Origin: an uncultured Gammaproteobacteria bacterium
GTDB taxonomy: Bacteria; Pseudomonadota; Gammaproteobacteria; Arenicellales; Poriferihabitantaceae
Reading direction: 5' to 3'
DNA length: 64,000 bases
NCBI GenBank assembly: GCA_947259885.1
Contig: CAMYNW010000011.1
Span: 1 to 64,000, forward strand
Shown: positions 35,994 to 45,495 of the stretch, piece after piece
Layout of the letters: the number at the start of each line of letters is the position of its first letter
How positions within the stretch are numbered: the stretch's first letter is position 1
The notes under the pieces: model-generated
What the model was told of the DNA's origin: nothing
What the model saw: the letters and a program-made list of their open reading frames with translations, nothing else
Databases searched by the model: none
Program-made: the position numbers and the translations under genes

Positions 35994-37207
35994 ATCTCCA
36001 CTCCAAGCGCCTTGGCAACAGTAAATACGTCTTTATCGCCGCGTCCGCAAAGGTTCATCACGATAATCTGATCGCGATCCATGGCCGGTGCAATTTTGGC
36101 AACATGTGCCAGAGCATGAGAAGGCTCAAGGGCTGGTATGATGCCCTCGGTGCGACAGCAAAGCTGAAACGCGTCTAACGCCTCGGTATCCGTAATCGAC
36201 ACGTACTCCACTCTGCCGCATTGGTGCAACCACGAATGTTCAGGCCCAATACCCGGATAATCCAATCCTGCAGAGATGGAATGTGCGTCCAGGATTTGCC
36301 CGTCTTCGTTTTGCAACAAGTAGGTGCGGTTACCGTGTAAAACGCCTGGTTGGCCGCCGGACAGTGATGCCGCGTGCTCACCGGATTCAAGGCCATGACC
36401 AGCTGCTTCAACCCCAATTATCCTGACCGATTCATCATCAAGAAATGGATGAAACAGACCAATGGCATTCGAGCCACCACCAATGCAGGCAGTGATGACA
36501 TCAGGCAGTCTGTTTTCCCGTTCCAAGATCTGGGCCTTCGTCTCAATTCCGATGACGGATTGAAAATCCCTTACCATTTCTGGATAAGGGTGCGGCCCCG
36601 CCGCCGTGCCGATTATGTAAAAAGTATCTTCAACATTCGCCACCCAATCACGAAGCGCATCGTTCATGGCATCTTTGAGGGTCGCGGTGCCGCTCGTGAC
36701 GGGTACTATTTCGGCGCCAAGCAGTTTCATGCGAAAAACATTGGGAGCCTGACGTTCAATATCCGTTTCGCCCATATACACCACGCATGGCAGGTCGAAG
36801 AGCGCACAGACAGTAGCGGTTGCAACCCCATGCTGGCCAGCGCCGGTTTCCGCAATAATCCGCTTTTTCCCCATGCGCTTGGCCAGAAGAATCTGTCCAA
36901 GGGTGTTATTAATCTTGTGGGCGCCGGTATGATTCAGCTCATCCCGCTTAAAATAGATTTTTGCACCGCCTAGCTCCGCTCCCAGTCGCTCAGCAAGAAA
37001 CATAGGGCTCGGTCTGCCAACGTAATCGCGTGCGTAGTACTCAAGTTCATTTCTAAATTCCGGATCGTCACGATATCGGTAATATGCCTTCTCTACCTCC
37101 AGCACAAGGGGCATAAGAGTTTCAGCCACAAAGCGACCGCCGAAGATGCCGAAATGGCCATTTTCATCCGGTCCGGAGCGATAGGATTCGGGTGGTGTAT
37201 TATTCAT
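35990..37207 (-). CDS. trpB: Tryptophan synthase beta chain
   Basis: 405 residues. The PLP lysine is in [20 protein letters not shown] near residue 93; [18 protein letters not shown] and the phosphate-binding [15 protein letters not shown] follow. It condenses indole with serine. A TATAAT box on the minus strand (plus 37236-37241) lies 29 bases upstream of the ATG and would give a leader of about 22 bases, too short for a leader-peptide attenuator. Confidence 0.97.
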   Translation of the reverse strand: MNNTPPESYRSGPDENGHFGIFGGRFVAETLMPLVLEVEKAYYRYRDDPEFRNELEYYARDYVGRPSPMFLAERLGAELGGAKIYFKRDELNHTGAHKINNTLGQILLAKRMGKKRIIAETGAGQHGVATATVCALFDLPCVVYMGETDIERQAPNVFRMKLLGAEIVPVTSGTATLKDAMNDALRDWVANVEDTFYIIGTAAGPHPYPEMVRDFQSVIGIETKAQILERENRLPDVITACIGGGSNAIGLFHPFLDDESVRIIGVEAAGHGLESGEHAASLSGGQPGVLHGNRTYLLQNEDGQILDAHSISAGLDYPGIGPEHSWLHQCGRVEYVSITDTEALDAFQLCCRTEGIIPALEPSHALAHVAKIAPAMDRDQIIVMNLCGRGDKDVFTVAKALGVEI

Positions 37208-37235
37208 TGGGAATCATTTATAAAATCAGGCGTGG

Positions 37236-37241
37236 ATTATA
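37236..37241 (-). promoter_or_regulatory. Candidate -10 box of the trpBA promoter
   Basis: Minus-strand GGTATAAT, a perfect TATAAT with start expected near 37229. The -35 region is not clear. Expected leader about 22 bases to the trpB ATG. Confidence 0.5.
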
Positions 37242-37258
37242 CCGGGCCACCAACATTG

Positions 37259-37288
37259 TTGACATTATCAGGCTCGCTGACGTATTAT
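37259..37288 (+). promoter_or_regulatory. Near-consensus sigma70 promoter facing metZ
   Basis: TTGACA at 37259-37264, an 18-base spacer, TATTAT at 37283-37288. Expected start near 37295, over 300 bases ahead of metZ. It is back to back with the trpB promoter. Confidence 0.55.
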
Positions 37289-37294
37289 TATTTA

Positions 37295-37402
37295 CAGCGC
37301 CGATTTGAGTTTCAGCTTGCGGGCGCTTTAAAAATACGGCTAAAGAGGAGTCGCACCACCTGTTTGATGTCGCTTCTTTGACGGCTGAGAGCGGGTTTTT
37401 TT
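37295..37402 (+). ncRNA. Possible short RNA or attenuated leader between trpB and metZ
   Basis: Expected product of the TTGACA/TATTAT promoter. It would contain a hairpin AGCGCC (37296-37301) / GGCGCT (37322-37327) with a 20-base loop, and end at seven Ts (37396-37402) after a weak 5-bp stem (CGCTT / GAGCG). The weak final stem makes it uncertain; it may instead be a long metZ leader. Confidence 0.3.
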
Positions 37403-37606
37403 ATGCCTGCATTTAGAGAAGACTGAACCAGGTAATTTACACTCTCTGAATTTGCTTGCTGTTTGTGATGGGGTCTATTTGGCTAGATATAACAATTAGT
37501 TAGGTTAGATCCGACTCCGCATTTTCTTGATTGTAACTCTCCTCTGAAAACGGAGGCCTGGTAACCGAACGGGTCCGCTCAGCATAACTTACTGCAGGAG
37601 TTCACA
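37403..37606 (+). promoter_or_regulatory. metZ upstream region with leader hairpin
   Basis: About 200 bases without a gene. A hairpin CCTC-TGAAAAC-GGAGG lies at 37541-37556, about 50 bases before metZ, followed by CTGCAGGAG which supplies the ribosome site. I do not recognise a known SAM or methionine riboswitch consensus here. Confidence 0.35.
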
Positions 37607-38827
37607 TTGAGCAAAGTCAATTCAGCTGGTCTTGATGCAGATCCCAACGAGCTTGGCCTCGAAACGTTGGCGATTCGAAGTGGTCACGTGCGTAGTCCAG
37701 AGCGTGAGCATGCTGAGCCGATTTTTGCCACGTCAAGTTTCATTTTCAATAGCGCAGAGCAAGCTGCATCCTTGTTTGCCGAAGAAGAGACGGGCAACGT
37801 ATATTCGCGCTTTACCAATCCTACGGTTGCGACGTTTGAAACTAGACTCGGTTACCTCGAGGGCGCAAACTATTGCGTCGGGACGTCCTCGGGTCTAGCT
37901 GCTATAAGCGGGCTTGTGCTGTGCCAATTGAAAGCGGGAGAGCATGTAGTCGCCTCACGTGAGCTCTTCGGATCGACTATTTCATTATTCAAGAAAATAT
38001 TCAGCCGGTTTGACATAAGCATTACGCTTGTGTCCGTGTCTGATAACGACGCGTGGCAAAAAGCCGTAACATCAAATACCAAAATGTTGTTTCTTGAAAC
38101 GCCAACCAACCCACTGTGTCAGGTCGCCGACATTGCTCAAATTGCTCAAATCGCTCGGGCTGCCGGCGCGATGTTGGTGGTGGATAATTGTTTCTGCACA
38201 CCCATATTGCAGCAGCCCCTTTCGCTTGGCGCTGACGTTGTGATCCATACTGCGACTAAGTACTTAGACGGACAGGGAAGGTGTGTTGGAGGCGCAATGG
38301 TGACCAATAATGAACAGATACATGACGACTATTTTGCAATGCTGCGCACTACAGGTCCGAGTATGAGTCCGTTCAATGCCTGGGTATTTTTAAAAGGTCT
38401 GGAGACACTTTCTCTGCGTATGGCCAGGCATTGCGAAAATGCCAGGGGAATAGCCGAATGGTTGCAAAAACACGATATGGTTGAAAGCGTATTTTATCCC
38501 GGCTTGAAGGCGCATTCAGGTCACGACCTCGCAAAAAGACAACAAAGTGATTTTGGTGGGGTAGTGTCTTTCCGGATAAAGGGAGGGCGATCAGTTTCAT
38601 GGAAATTTATTAATGGTACGCGCATACTCTCTATTACCGCTAATCTCGGCGATGCAAAAACCACAATCACACATCCGGCGAGCACGACCCATGGCCGTTT
38701 AACGGAGGAGGAGCGCAATCTATCAGGGGTTACAGAAAACCTGATTCGTGTGGCCGCAGGGCTGGAGAACCTCGACGACATCATCGCGGACCTTGAGCAT
38801 GGATTTACTGCCGCGGGTGCGCCTTAA
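37607..38827 (+). CDS. metZ: O-succinylhomoserine sulfhydrylase
   Basis: 406 residues, TTG start with GCAGGAG 8 bases upstream. Cys/Met-metabolism PLP family: YSRFTNPTVATFETRLGYLE near 65, VGTSSGLAAISGLVLCQL, DNCFCTPILQQPLSLGADVV, and the PLP lysine in HTATKYLDGQGRCVGG near 218. The wording TSSGLAA and DGQGR fits MetZ rather than MetB. It makes homocysteine from O-succinylhomoserine and sulfide. A nine-base direct repeat encodes AQIAQIA. In Pseudomonas-like genomes metZ follows purF, which is not here. Confidence 0.93.
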   Translation: MSKVNSAGLDADPNELGLETLAIRSGHVRSPEREHAEPIFATSSFIFNSAEQAASLFAEEETGNVYSRFTNPTVATFETRLGYLEGANYCVGTSSGLAAISGLVLCQLKAGEHVVASRELFGSTISLFKKIFSRFDISITLVSVSDNDAWQKAVTSNTKMLFLETPTNPLCQVADIAQIAQIARAAGAMLVVDNCFCTPILQQPLSLGADVVIHTATKYLDGQGRCVGGAMVTNNEQIHDDYFAMLRTTGPSMSPFNAWVFLKGLETLSLRMARHCENARGIAEWLQKHDMVESVFYPGLKAHSGHDLAKRQQSDFGGVVSFRIKGGRSVSWKFINGTRILSITANLGDAKTTITHPASTTHGRLTEEERNLSGVTENLIRVAAGLENLDDIIADLEHGFTAAGAP

Positions 38828-38866
38828 TCAAGGTTAAGTATATAGTTGAGGCGCAATGTTAGCCGC

Positions 38867-39529
38867 TCACCAAGGTAGTTGATAGCCTTCGGCGTGCCAA
38901 AAAGTTCCAGTATTGTCCATGCTCAATTCATCGATCCTTTCGATTATTCCTTGGGCAGCATCGGATGGATCGATGCCGCTGCGATCAGTCATTTCTGTCG
39001 CCACCAGTCCAGGATGCAGCAGGATTACAGGAATGCCTTCCTTGCCAAGGTCGTGGGATAAATTCTTGCCAACCATATTCGCAGCAGCCTTAGACATTCT
39101 ATATCCATATATACCCCCCGAGCCGTTATCTTCAATTGATCCAACCCGGCTGGTAATGATTCCAACCTTGGAATTTTTTGACAGATTTTTTCTGAGTGCA
39201 TTGATCACGCGTAGGGGACCCATAGCGTTGACTTCAAATTGTTTCTGTATCCGCTCAAAATCGAGATCGTCAAGAGTTTCCCGGGTGAGAATACCCGCAT
39301 TATTTAACAAAATATCGAGATGGATGCCGTTGAGGGACTCTGCCAAGCTTGCAACGGAGACTGGATCAGAGACATCAATTCCCTGAATGATGTTAACTCC
39401 AAGCCCACTTAGAGCGGCTGAAGGTGTCCTGCAGGTGGCGAAGACTGTAGATCCACGAGCTTGCATCAGTTTGCAGATCTCCAGACCGATCCCTCTATTA
39501 GCGCCAGTAACCAGTATACTTGTCATCAA
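38867..39529 (-). CDS. Short-chain dehydrogenase/reductase
   Basis: 220 residues of classical SDR. Cofactor motif VTGANRGIGLEICKLM near residue 7, NNAG near 76, catalytic Ser in GIITSRVGSI and Tyr-X3-Lys in YGYRMSKAAANM. The last strand reads LLHPGLVATEMTDRSG. It resembles the CsgA/sniffer-like subgroup of carbonyl reductases. The substrate is unknown. It is convergent with metZ and divergent from the TIGR02449-zapA pair. Confidence 0.9.
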   Translation of the reverse strand: MMTSILVTGANRGIGLEICKLMQARGSTVFATCRTPSAALSGLGVNIIQGIDVSDPVSVASLAESLNGIHLDILLNNAGILTRETLDDLDFERIQKQFEVNAMGPLRVINALRKNLSKNSKVGIITSRVGSIEDNGSGGIYGYRMSKAAANMVGKNLSHDLGKEGIPVILLHPGLVATEMTDRSGIDPSDAAQGIIERIDELSMDNTGTFWHAEGYQLPW

Positions 39530-39607
39530 AACTTTGCCGGATTGGTGTAATTAGATCAATTGTATTGCAAATTGGCTTCAGCAGCCGCATAAACAGCCCT
39601 TAATTAT

Positions 39608-39636
39608 TTGACGTTATCGCGAGGGCAATTTATAGT
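39608..39636 (+). promoter_or_regulatory. Sigma70 promoter for the TIGR02449-zapA transcript
   Basis: TTGACG at 39608-39613, 17-base spacer, TATAGT at 39631-39636; expected start near 39643, with an AGGTGA ribosome site 6 bases before the ATG at 39664. Confidence 0.6.
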
Positions 39637-39663
39637 CCTGATTCCGATAAATTAGGTGAAGAC

Positions 39664-39864
39664 ATGGAACATTCAATTGAAAAACTCGAGCGGCGCGTGG
39701 CCGAGCTTATCAAGTTGGCGGAGTCCATGAATCGCGACAACGAGGTGTTACGTAATGACCAGCGAATGTTGAGACAGGAGTTCAAGGCGTTGCAGGAGAA
39801 AAATAAGATTGCCCGGGGCCGGGTAGAGCAGATCGTTGCCAGACTAAGATCCCTGGAAACCTGA
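39664..39864 (+). CDS. TIGR02449 family coiled-coil protein (ZapB-like)
   Basis: 66 residues, almost wholly a heptad-patterned coil: EKLERRVAELIKLAESMNRD, NEVLRNDQRMLRQEFKALQE. Size and position directly before zapA match the TIGR02449 family of gammaproteobacteria. A cell-division role with ZapA is suggested by position only. It has its own promoter and AGGTGA ribosome site. Confidence 0.88.
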   Translation: MEHSIEKLERRVAELIKLAESMNRDNEVLRNDQRMLRQEFKALQEKNKIARGRVEQIVARLRSLET

Positions 39865-39928
39865 TGATCGGTCAACATTCGTATCTTTTACCTGGTCTTT
39901 AAGAACACTTTGCCGGAACTCTAATCCC

Positions 39929-40240
39929 ATGTCGACTGATAAGAAAGGCGTTAAAGTCAGTATCATGCAGCGTGAATTCACCATCGCCTGCGATGAAGAA
40001 GAAACCCAGGGGGTAATTGAGGCGGCCAGCTATCTCGATAAACAGATGCGTTTGATTGCAAGTAATAATCAAGCACTTGGCGCTGATCGCTGTGCAATTA
40101 TGGCGGCGCTGAATATCAGCCACGAATTACTCGAGGCTCGAAAAAATATGGGTGATGATGATCAGGTGTCGGAGCGACTTGAAAAACTTCATGCGGAAAT
40201 TGATAACGCTATGGATAGCATTCGTCAGGTTGCACTTTAA
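39929..40240 (+). CDS. zapA: Cell division protein ZapA
   Basis: 103 residues: VKVSIMQREFTIACDEEETQ, GVIEAASYLDKQMRLIASNN, ADRCAIMAALNISHELLEAR, then a C-terminal coil. ZapA crosslinks FtsZ filaments at midcell. The 6S RNA and ygfA follow, a conserved gammaproteobacterial order. Confidence 0.93.
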   Translation: MSTDKKGVKVSIMQREFTIACDEEETQGVIEAASYLDKQMRLIASNNQALGADRCAIMAALNISHELLEARKNMGDDDQVSERLEKLHAEIDNAMDSIRQVAL

Positions 40241-40346
40241 ACCAGACTCCGTGTCACAAGTGGGCAGAGAAAGGACCTCCTGCTCTCACATAATGCAACA
40301 AATTTCAAGGTTCAGAATTACCCCTCGCGTCTGTTAATATAGAGAA

Positions 40347-40536
40347 GCGTTGCCTGCGGTGTTCGAGTTGTTCTCCGAATCCCTTAGAACCTAATACACA
40401 ATTTCGGGCGCTTCAGTGGACAGCGGGTGTGCATGAACCTGGCTCACGCCGGCGGGAATCCCAAAGCTGTCCTTTGTGCCCACTTGAATCTTTCGGTTCA
40501 AGGTAAAGTGAGCATACGGCACCTGCGGGTAACGCG
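40347..40536 (+). ncRNA. ssrS: 6S RNA
   Basis: The closing stem pairs GCGTTGCCTGCGGTG (from about 40348) with CACCTGCGGGTAACGC (to about 40536). Inside are the expected blocks: a first half with ATCCCTTAGAACC, a GCGGGTGTGCATGAACCTGG centre and a second half with CTTGAATC-TTTCG-GTTCAAG hairpin. Position between zapA and ygfA is the normal site. 6S RNA mimics an open promoter and holds sigma70 RNA polymerase in stationary phase. A TAATAT box lies at 40335-40340. Ends are uncertain by a few bases. Confidence 0.92.
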
Positions 40537-40583
40537 ACTTACCATCTGTCTGAGCGAGCTTCTTTTACTGTAATGTCTTTTCC

Positions 40584-41210
40584 GTGAACGTCAATTCTGA
40601 CGACCTGCCGAGCGAATTGGGAAATAAAACTCGGCTGCGTAAATCTCTACGTGCGGCGCGGCGGATGTTGACACCAGAGGACCAGTCTAAGGCAGCCGAA
40701 GACCTATTGACTCGTTTGCTCGAAGTTGATTTATTTACTCAAAGTAATCGTATTGCACTTTACCTTGCTCATGATGGAGAGATTGATCCGTCACGAGTAA
40801 TCCACTGGTGCCAAATAAATTTTCGGCACAGCTACCTTCCTATCGTCAAACAGGAGAAAGGAAGGAACTGGCTAATGTTTGGTGAAGTTGAACCGAACAG
40901 TCAGTTTCAGAAAAACAAGTTCGGCATACAGGAGCCCGTAATCGACCAGTCAGCATTGCTTGATGCTCGGGAGTTGGATCTAGTACTGTTACCACTAGTA
41001 GGATTTGATCGCAGGGGCAATCGAATCGGTATGGGGGGTGGATTCTATGACACCACTTTCGAATTTCTGCGGCAATCTGCAAATCGTACACCAGAGCTGA
41101 TCGGGGTGGCCCATGAAATTCAAAAAATCACTAGCGTGAATGCTGAATCCTGGGATGTTCCACTAACTATGGTAGTCACCGATCAAGCGGTTTACCGATT
41201 AATGCCATGA
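40584..41210 (+). CDS. ygfA: 5-formyltetrahydrofolate cyclo-ligase
   Basis: 208 residues, GTG start. Motifs: KTRLRKSLRAARRMLTPEDQ at the N-terminus, IALYLAHDGEIDPSRVI, FGIQEP, and the ATP/folate block DLVLLPLVGFDRRGNRIGMG with GGGFYDTTFEFL. It converts 5-formyl-THF to 5,10-methenyl-THF. It follows 6S RNA and overlaps the next gene by 4 bases (ATGA). Confidence 0.93.
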   Translation: MNVNSDDLPSELGNKTRLRKSLRAARRMLTPEDQSKAAEDLLTRLLEVDLFTQSNRIALYLAHDGEIDPSRVIHWCQINFRHSYLPIVKQEKGRNWLMFGEVEPNSQFQKNKFGIQEPVIDQSALLDARELDLVLLPLVGFDRRGNRIGMGGGFYDTTFEFLRQSANRTPELIGVAHEIQKITSVNAESWDVPLTMVVTDQAVYRLMP

Positions 41211-41992
41211 ATATCTTGACTATAGGCGATATAGTTGCCAGGCCGGGTCGCCGAGTGTTGACCGAAAACCTTGAGTCAATTCAACGTGATCTAAATATTG
41301 ATTTTACTGTAGTGAACGTCGAAAACGCTGCAGGTGGTTTTGGAATAACAAAGAAAATACTTGATGACTTCCATGCATTAAACATAGATGTCATGACATC
41401 GGGTAATCATATTTGGGACAAGAGGGAGGCCCTGGATTTTATAGATCAGCACCCAGACTTGCTGAGACCTCATAACTATCCGGAGGGAACACCCGGCTCT
41501 GGCTGGGTTGTCCGGCAAACCGCCGGCGGCATCAGAGTTGGTGTGCTTAATCTGATGGGGCAGGCATTTATGCAACCGATCCTGGACTCTCCTTTTGCCA
41601 TGGTGGATCAGGTTTTGGAGTTAAGTCGTTCAGAATTCGATATCATTGTGGTTGATTTTCATGCCGAGACCACCAGTGAGAAAATTGCCATGGGCTGGCA
41701 TCTTGATGGTCGAGTAGCTGCGGTTGTGGGTACGCATACACATGTGCCTACAGCAGACGAAAGGATTTTGCCAAAAGGCACTGCCTATATCACTGACTTG
41801 GGTATGACTGGTTGTTATGATTCAGTGATTGGAAGTGACAAACAAGCTGTTTTGGAACGCCTGGTGCACAAAATGCAAAGACGTTTGGAGCCCGCGGCGG
41901 GTAACGCTAGTTTATGCGGGGCATTAATCGATGTCGATGAAAGAAATGGGCTTGCCAACTCTATTAAACGAATTCGTGTTGAGCAAGCCTGA
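41207..41992 (+). CDS. YmdB-like metallophosphoesterase (TIGR00282)
   Basis: 261 residues. Dinuclear metal motifs: ILTIGDIVARPGRRVL (Asp), VVNVENAAGGFGIT (Glu/Asn), MTSGNHIWDKREALDF (Asn-His), VVDFHAETTSEKIAMGW (His) and VGTHTHVPTADERIL (His-X-His), ending YITDLGMTGCYDSVIG. Family members hydrolyse cyclic nucleotides such as 2',3'-cAMP. It is translationally coupled to ygfA; this ygfA-YmdB pairing is one I associate more with alphaproteobacteria. Confidence 0.92.
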   Translation: MNILTIGDIVARPGRRVLTENLESIQRDLNIDFTVVNVENAAGGFGITKKILDDFHALNIDVMTSGNHIWDKREALDFIDQHPDLLRPHNYPEGTPGSGWVVRQTAGGIRVGVLNLMGQAFMQPILDSPFAMVDQVLELSRSEFDIIVVDFHAETTSEKIAMGWHLDGRVAAVVGTHTHVPTADERILPKGTAYITDLGMTGCYDSVIGSDKQAVLERLVHKMQRRLEPAAGNASLCGALIDVDERNGLANSIKRIRVEQA

Positions 41993-42019
41993 CAGAACCA
42001 AAGGGCATTTTTATAAACT

Positions 42020-42472
42020 ATGAAATATTGGCTGATGAAAAGTGAGCCGGATGCATTTTCGATTGACGATTTGAAGAAAGTAAAGGTCGAACCTTGGGAT
42101 GGCATCCGGAACTATCAAGCGCGCAATTTTATGCGAGATCAGATGCAGATAGGGGATCAGGTGTTGTTCTATCATTCGAACTGTGATGAGGTGGGTATTG
42201 TTGGGCTCATGAAGGTGTCGAGTAAGCCCTATCCAGATCCCACCGCTTTCGATAAGAAAAGTAAGTATTTTGACCCAAAGAGCGATCCGGTGAATCCGCG
42301 CTGGATGCTCGTCGATGTTCGCTTCGTGAAGAAACTTAAGCGCACAGTTACGCTTTCTGAGTTGAAGCAGTATTCTCAGCTTGACGGTATGCAACTGCTT
42401 AAGAAAGGAAATCGATTATCGATAATGCCGGTGGAAAAGAGCCACTGGGACTTTATTTTCAGCATCGTCTAA
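42020..42472 (+). CDS. EVE (PUA-like) domain protein
   Basis: 150 residues: MKYWLMKSEPDAFSIDDLKK, VEPWDGIRNYQARNFMRDQM, QIGDQVLFYHSNCDEVGIVG, WMLVDVRFVKKLKRTVTLSE. This is a complete EVE domain, related to YTH/PUA folds that bind modified bases. The conserved pocket residues (Trp, Asn in RNYQARNF, Ser-Asn-Cys) are present. In some contexts EVE proteins accompany restriction systems; here the context is housekeeping. Confidence 0.93.
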   Translation: MKYWLMKSEPDAFSIDDLKKVKVEPWDGIRNYQARNFMRDQMQIGDQVLFYHSNCDEVGIVGLMKVSSKPYPDPTAFDKKSKYFDPKSDPVNPRWMLVDVRFVKKLKRTVTLSELKQYSQLDGMQLLKKGNRLSIMPVEKSHWDFIFSIV

Positions 42473-42510
42473 AAGTTATCAAGTAAGATTCTCCCGAGGA
42501 AGTATCTAAA

Positions 42511-43119
42511 ATGAGTGTTCAATTTTTACACCGGATCAAAAAGTCGATCCATCGCGTTGTTCTAATCCTGGCAGCATTGAGCATGCTTCCGATAACCACT
42601 ACTGCTAACGAAACCAATCCAATGATTAAGCTAACAACCAGTATGGGCGAAATTACTATCGAAATGTATCCTAATGAGGCACCGGCGACAGTGCAAAACT
42701 TTCTTAATTATGTTGAGTCAGGCTTTTTTGATGGACTGATTTTTCATCGCGTTATTGAGGGTTTCATGATCCAAGGAGGAGGATTCGCTCCCGATATGCA
42801 ACAAAAGAAATCCGGGGAGCCGATTCAAAATGAGGCCGACAACGGTCTCAAGAATGAAACAGGTACTCTCGCAATGGCGCGTACCGGTGATCCGCATTCG
42901 GCTACCGCACAATTTTTCATTAATCTGGAAAATAATGATTTTCTGAATCACACCGGGAAAAACCCTCAGGGTTGGGGGTACGCTGTGTTTGGCAAAGTTA
43001 CTGAGGGATTAGACGTCGTCGACAAGATCGGGAGTGTCTCAACGTACACAGCTGGTGCGTATAGCGATGTGCCTGTGGAACCGGTGATTATTGAGAATGT
43101 GCAGGTCATAGCTCAATAA
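42511..43119 (+). CDS. Periplasmic peptidyl-prolyl cis-trans isomerase (cyclophilin)
   Basis: 202 residues. A signal peptide (VVLILAALSMLPITTTA, cut near residue 33) precedes a cyclophilin domain: EITIEMYPNEAPATVQNFLN, FDGLIFHRVIEGFMIQGG (catalytic Arg), LAMARTGDPHSATAQFFINL and GYAVFGKVTEGLDVVDKIGS. It folds envelope proteins. The order of motifs fits PpiA; PpiB lacks a signal, so PpiA-like is preferred. Confidence 0.92.
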   Translation: MSVQFLHRIKKSIHRVVLILAALSMLPITTTANETNPMIKLTTSMGEITIEMYPNEAPATVQNFLNYVESGFFDGLIFHRVIEGFMIQGGGFAPDMQQKKSGEPIQNEADNGLKNETGTLAMARTGDPHSATAQFFINLENNDFLNHTGKNPQGWGYAVFGKVTEGLDVVDKIGSVSTYTAGAYSDVPVEPVIIENVQVIAQ

Positions 43120-43162
43120 TTGCTGTGATTCTCTGAGGCAGAGTAACTACTCGACAGTCTGG

Positions 43163-43179
43163 GTGACCAAAGCGGTCAC
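43163..43179. promoter_or_regulatory. 6-bp inverted repeat ahead of maeB
   Basis: GTGACC-AAAGC-GGTCAC, perfect arms of six bases, about 40 bases before the maeB ATG. It may be an operator; there is no T run to make it a terminator. Confidence 0.3.
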
Positions 43180-43218
43180 TTCAGCGATAATGATGCGGAA
43201 TTTATCTATCTCATTATT

Positions 43219-45495
43219 ATGGACTCATACTTTAGACGTGCCGCTCTCGACTATCATTCTTCTGGCAGTCCGGGAAAAATCTCCATCACCCCCACCAAGA
43301 GTCTGGTTAACCAAAGAGACCTGACCCTAGCTTACTCTCCAGGCGTTGCCGCAGCCTGCGAGGAAATCGTTAATGACCCGTCAACTGTATCGCGCTATAC
43401 CAGCCGCGCCAATCTGGTTGGAGTTGTCACCAATGGCAGTGCGGTATTAGGACTCGGAGATATTGGACCTCTTGCTTCAAAACCAGTGATGGAGGGCAAG
43501 TCGGTATTGTTTAAGAAATTCGCTGGTATCGACGTTTTCGATATTGAGCTCGCGGAATCTGATCCAGACCGCCTGGTGGAGATCATCGCAGCAATGGAAC
43601 CTACCTTCGGTGGTATAAATCTCGAGGACATAAAAGCGCCGGACTGTTTTTACATTGAGCGAGCGCTGCGACAGAGATTGAAAATACCGGTATTTCATGA
43701 CGACCAGCACGGGACCGCAATTGTCGTAGCCGCGGCGCTGACAAACGCTTTGCGCATCGTCGAAAAGAGGATCGATGATGTCCGTCTTGTAGTCAGTGGT
43801 GCGGGCGCCGCCGCACTCGCATGCCTCGACCTTTTGACAGAGATTGGTCTGCCGATTGAAAACATATGGGTAACTGATCTTGCAGGGGTTGTGTATGAAG
43901 GACGAACAGAATTAATGGATGATGCCAAGGCGCGTTTCGCTCAGTCGACAAAAGCGCGCACCTTGGATGAGGTTATCGGTGAAGCTGATGTATTTTTAGG
44001 GTTGTCTGCTGGCGGCGTACTGAAGAAGAATATGGTCAAGCGTATGGCTGAAAAACCGATTGTGTTCGCGCTGGCAAATCCAGATCCTGAGATCTTGCCT
44101 GAAGACGTCAAGCTGGTCAGAGAGGATGCCATCATTGCTACCGGCCGCACTGACTACCCAAACCAAGTTAACAATGTGCTCTGCTTTCCATTTATTTTTC
44201 GGGGTGCGCTCGATGTGGAGGCCACTACAATCACCAAGGAAATGGAGATCGCTGCGGTCGATGCAGTAGCTGAGCTAGCTCGAGCCGAGCAATCAGAAAT
44301 TGTCACCGCTGCCTATGGTGCAATCGGTCAGAGTTTTGGTCCGGAGTACCTTATTCCCAAGCCCTTCGATCCTCGCTTAATAGCCAAAATAGCGCCAGCC
44401 GTCGCAAATGCCGCAATGGAAAGCGGCGTCGCCCGACGACCGATAGAGGATTTTGATGCGTACCGTTCACAACTGGAACAATTTGTTTACCATTCCGGAA
44501 ACTTCATGAAACCGATATTTGCGATTGCAAGACTCGAACCGGATCGGCGAATTGTTTATACAGAAGGAGAAGAAGAGAGGGTGCTGCGCGCAGTGCAGGC
44601 GGTGATTGATGAGAAGCTTGCACAACCGATCTTAATCGGACGGCCCTCAGTAATAGAAAAGCGTATCGAGCGCTTCGGTTTGCGGATGCGTCCAGGCGCT
44701 GATTTCGAAGTAGTCAATCCCGAATGGGATGACCGGTACCGCGACTATTGGCAGGAGTATCACCGACTCACCGAACGACAGGGAGTAACGAGACAACTGG
44801 CTCAAATCGAGATGAGGCGTCGTTTAGTCCTGATCGGTTCGATGATGCTGCATCGGGGAGATGCAGATGGAATGCTTTGTGGGACCTTCGGGACCTTTCC
44901 AATGCATCTGCATTATATTGATCAGGTGATTGGTCGCCGCCCCGAGGCATCGGTATACGGGGCGATGAATACGCTAATGCTGCCAGGGAGGCAGGTCACA
45001 CTGGTTGATACTCATGTCAATATCTCTCCTACGGCCGACCAACTAGCTGAAATTACCCAGCTTGCTGCGGCAGAGTTGCAACGCTTCGGAATTCGTCCGA
45101 AGGTCGCATTGTTATCACATTCAAGTTTTGGGACATCTGATCACCCGTCGGCGATTAAGATGCGCGAGGCCCTGTCATTGATACGCCAACAGGCACCTGA
45201 TCTGGATGTGGATGGTGAAATGCATGGAGATGTGGCTCTGGATCCAGAGATGCGCGCACAAATCATGCCACGCTCGACCTTAGAGGGTGATGCCAACCTG
45301 CTCGTTTTGCCAGGGCTTGACGCCGCTAACATTGCGTACAACTTACTGAAAACCGCTGCGGGTCATAATGTGGCCATTGGCCCTGTGTTGCTAGGTGTTG
45401 CGAAACCAGTGCATATCCTGACCGCGTCCACCACGGTCAGGCGAATTGTCAATATGACCGCCTGGGCGGTCGTTGATGTTAATAGTGAGCGCTGA
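43219..45495 (+). CDS. maeB: NADP-dependent malic enzyme with phosphotransacetylase-like domain
   Basis: 758 residues. The malic enzyme half (1-430) holds [36 protein letters not shown], the metal-binding [32 protein letters not shown] and the Rossmann loop [16 protein letters not shown]. The C-terminal part (about 435-758) is a PTA domain without evident transacetylase use, thought to bind acetyl-CoA for regulation. It makes pyruvate and NADPH from malate. Confidence 0.95.
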   Translation: MDSYFRRAALDYHSSGSPGKISITPTKSLVNQRDLTLAYSPGVAAACEEIVNDPSTVSRYTSRANLVGVVTNGSAVLGLGDIGPLASKPVMEGKSVLFKKFAGIDVFDIELAESDPDRLVEIIAAMEPTFGGINLEDIKAPDCFYIERALRQRLKIPVFHDDQHGTAIVVAAALTNALRIVEKRIDDVRLVVSGAGAAALACLDLLTEIGLPIENIWVTDLAGVVYEGRTELMDDAKARFAQSTKARTLDEVIGEADVFLGLSAGGVLKKNMVKRMAEKPIVFALANPDPEILPEDVKLVREDAIIATGRTDYPNQVNNVLCFPFIFRGALDVEATTITKEMEIAAVDAVAELARAEQSEIVTAAYGAIGQSFGPEYLIPKPFDPRLIAKIAPAVANAAMESGVARRPIEDFDAYRSQLEQFVYHSGNFMKPIFAIARLEPDRRIVYTEGEEERVLRAVQAVIDEKLAQPILIGRPSVIEKRIERFGLRMRPGADFEVVNPEWDDRYRDYWQEYHRLTERQGVTRQLAQIEMRRRLVLIGSMMLHRGDADGMLCGTFGTFPMHLHYIDQVIGRRPEASVYGAMNTLMLPGRQVTLVDTHVNISPTADQLAEITQLAAAELQRFGIRPKVALLSHSSFGTSDHPSAIKMREALSLIRQQAPDLDVDGEMHGDVALDPEMRAQIMPRSTLEGDANLLVLPGLDAANIAYNLLKTAAGHNVAIGPVLLGVAKPVHILTASTTVRRIVNMTAWAVVDVNSER

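Noticed and set aside
36374..36973. 199-codon plus-strand frame opposite trpB
   Set aside because: Shadow of a well-conserved trpB; composition is that of an antisense frame.
37403..37606. SAM or methionine riboswitch ahead of metZ
   Set aside because: No match to the SAM-I, SAM-II or SAH consensus that I can recall; only a short hairpin is visible, so it is reported as an unassigned leader.
43477..43710. Minus-strand frames opposite maeB
   Set aside because: All are shadows of the malic enzyme coding strand.
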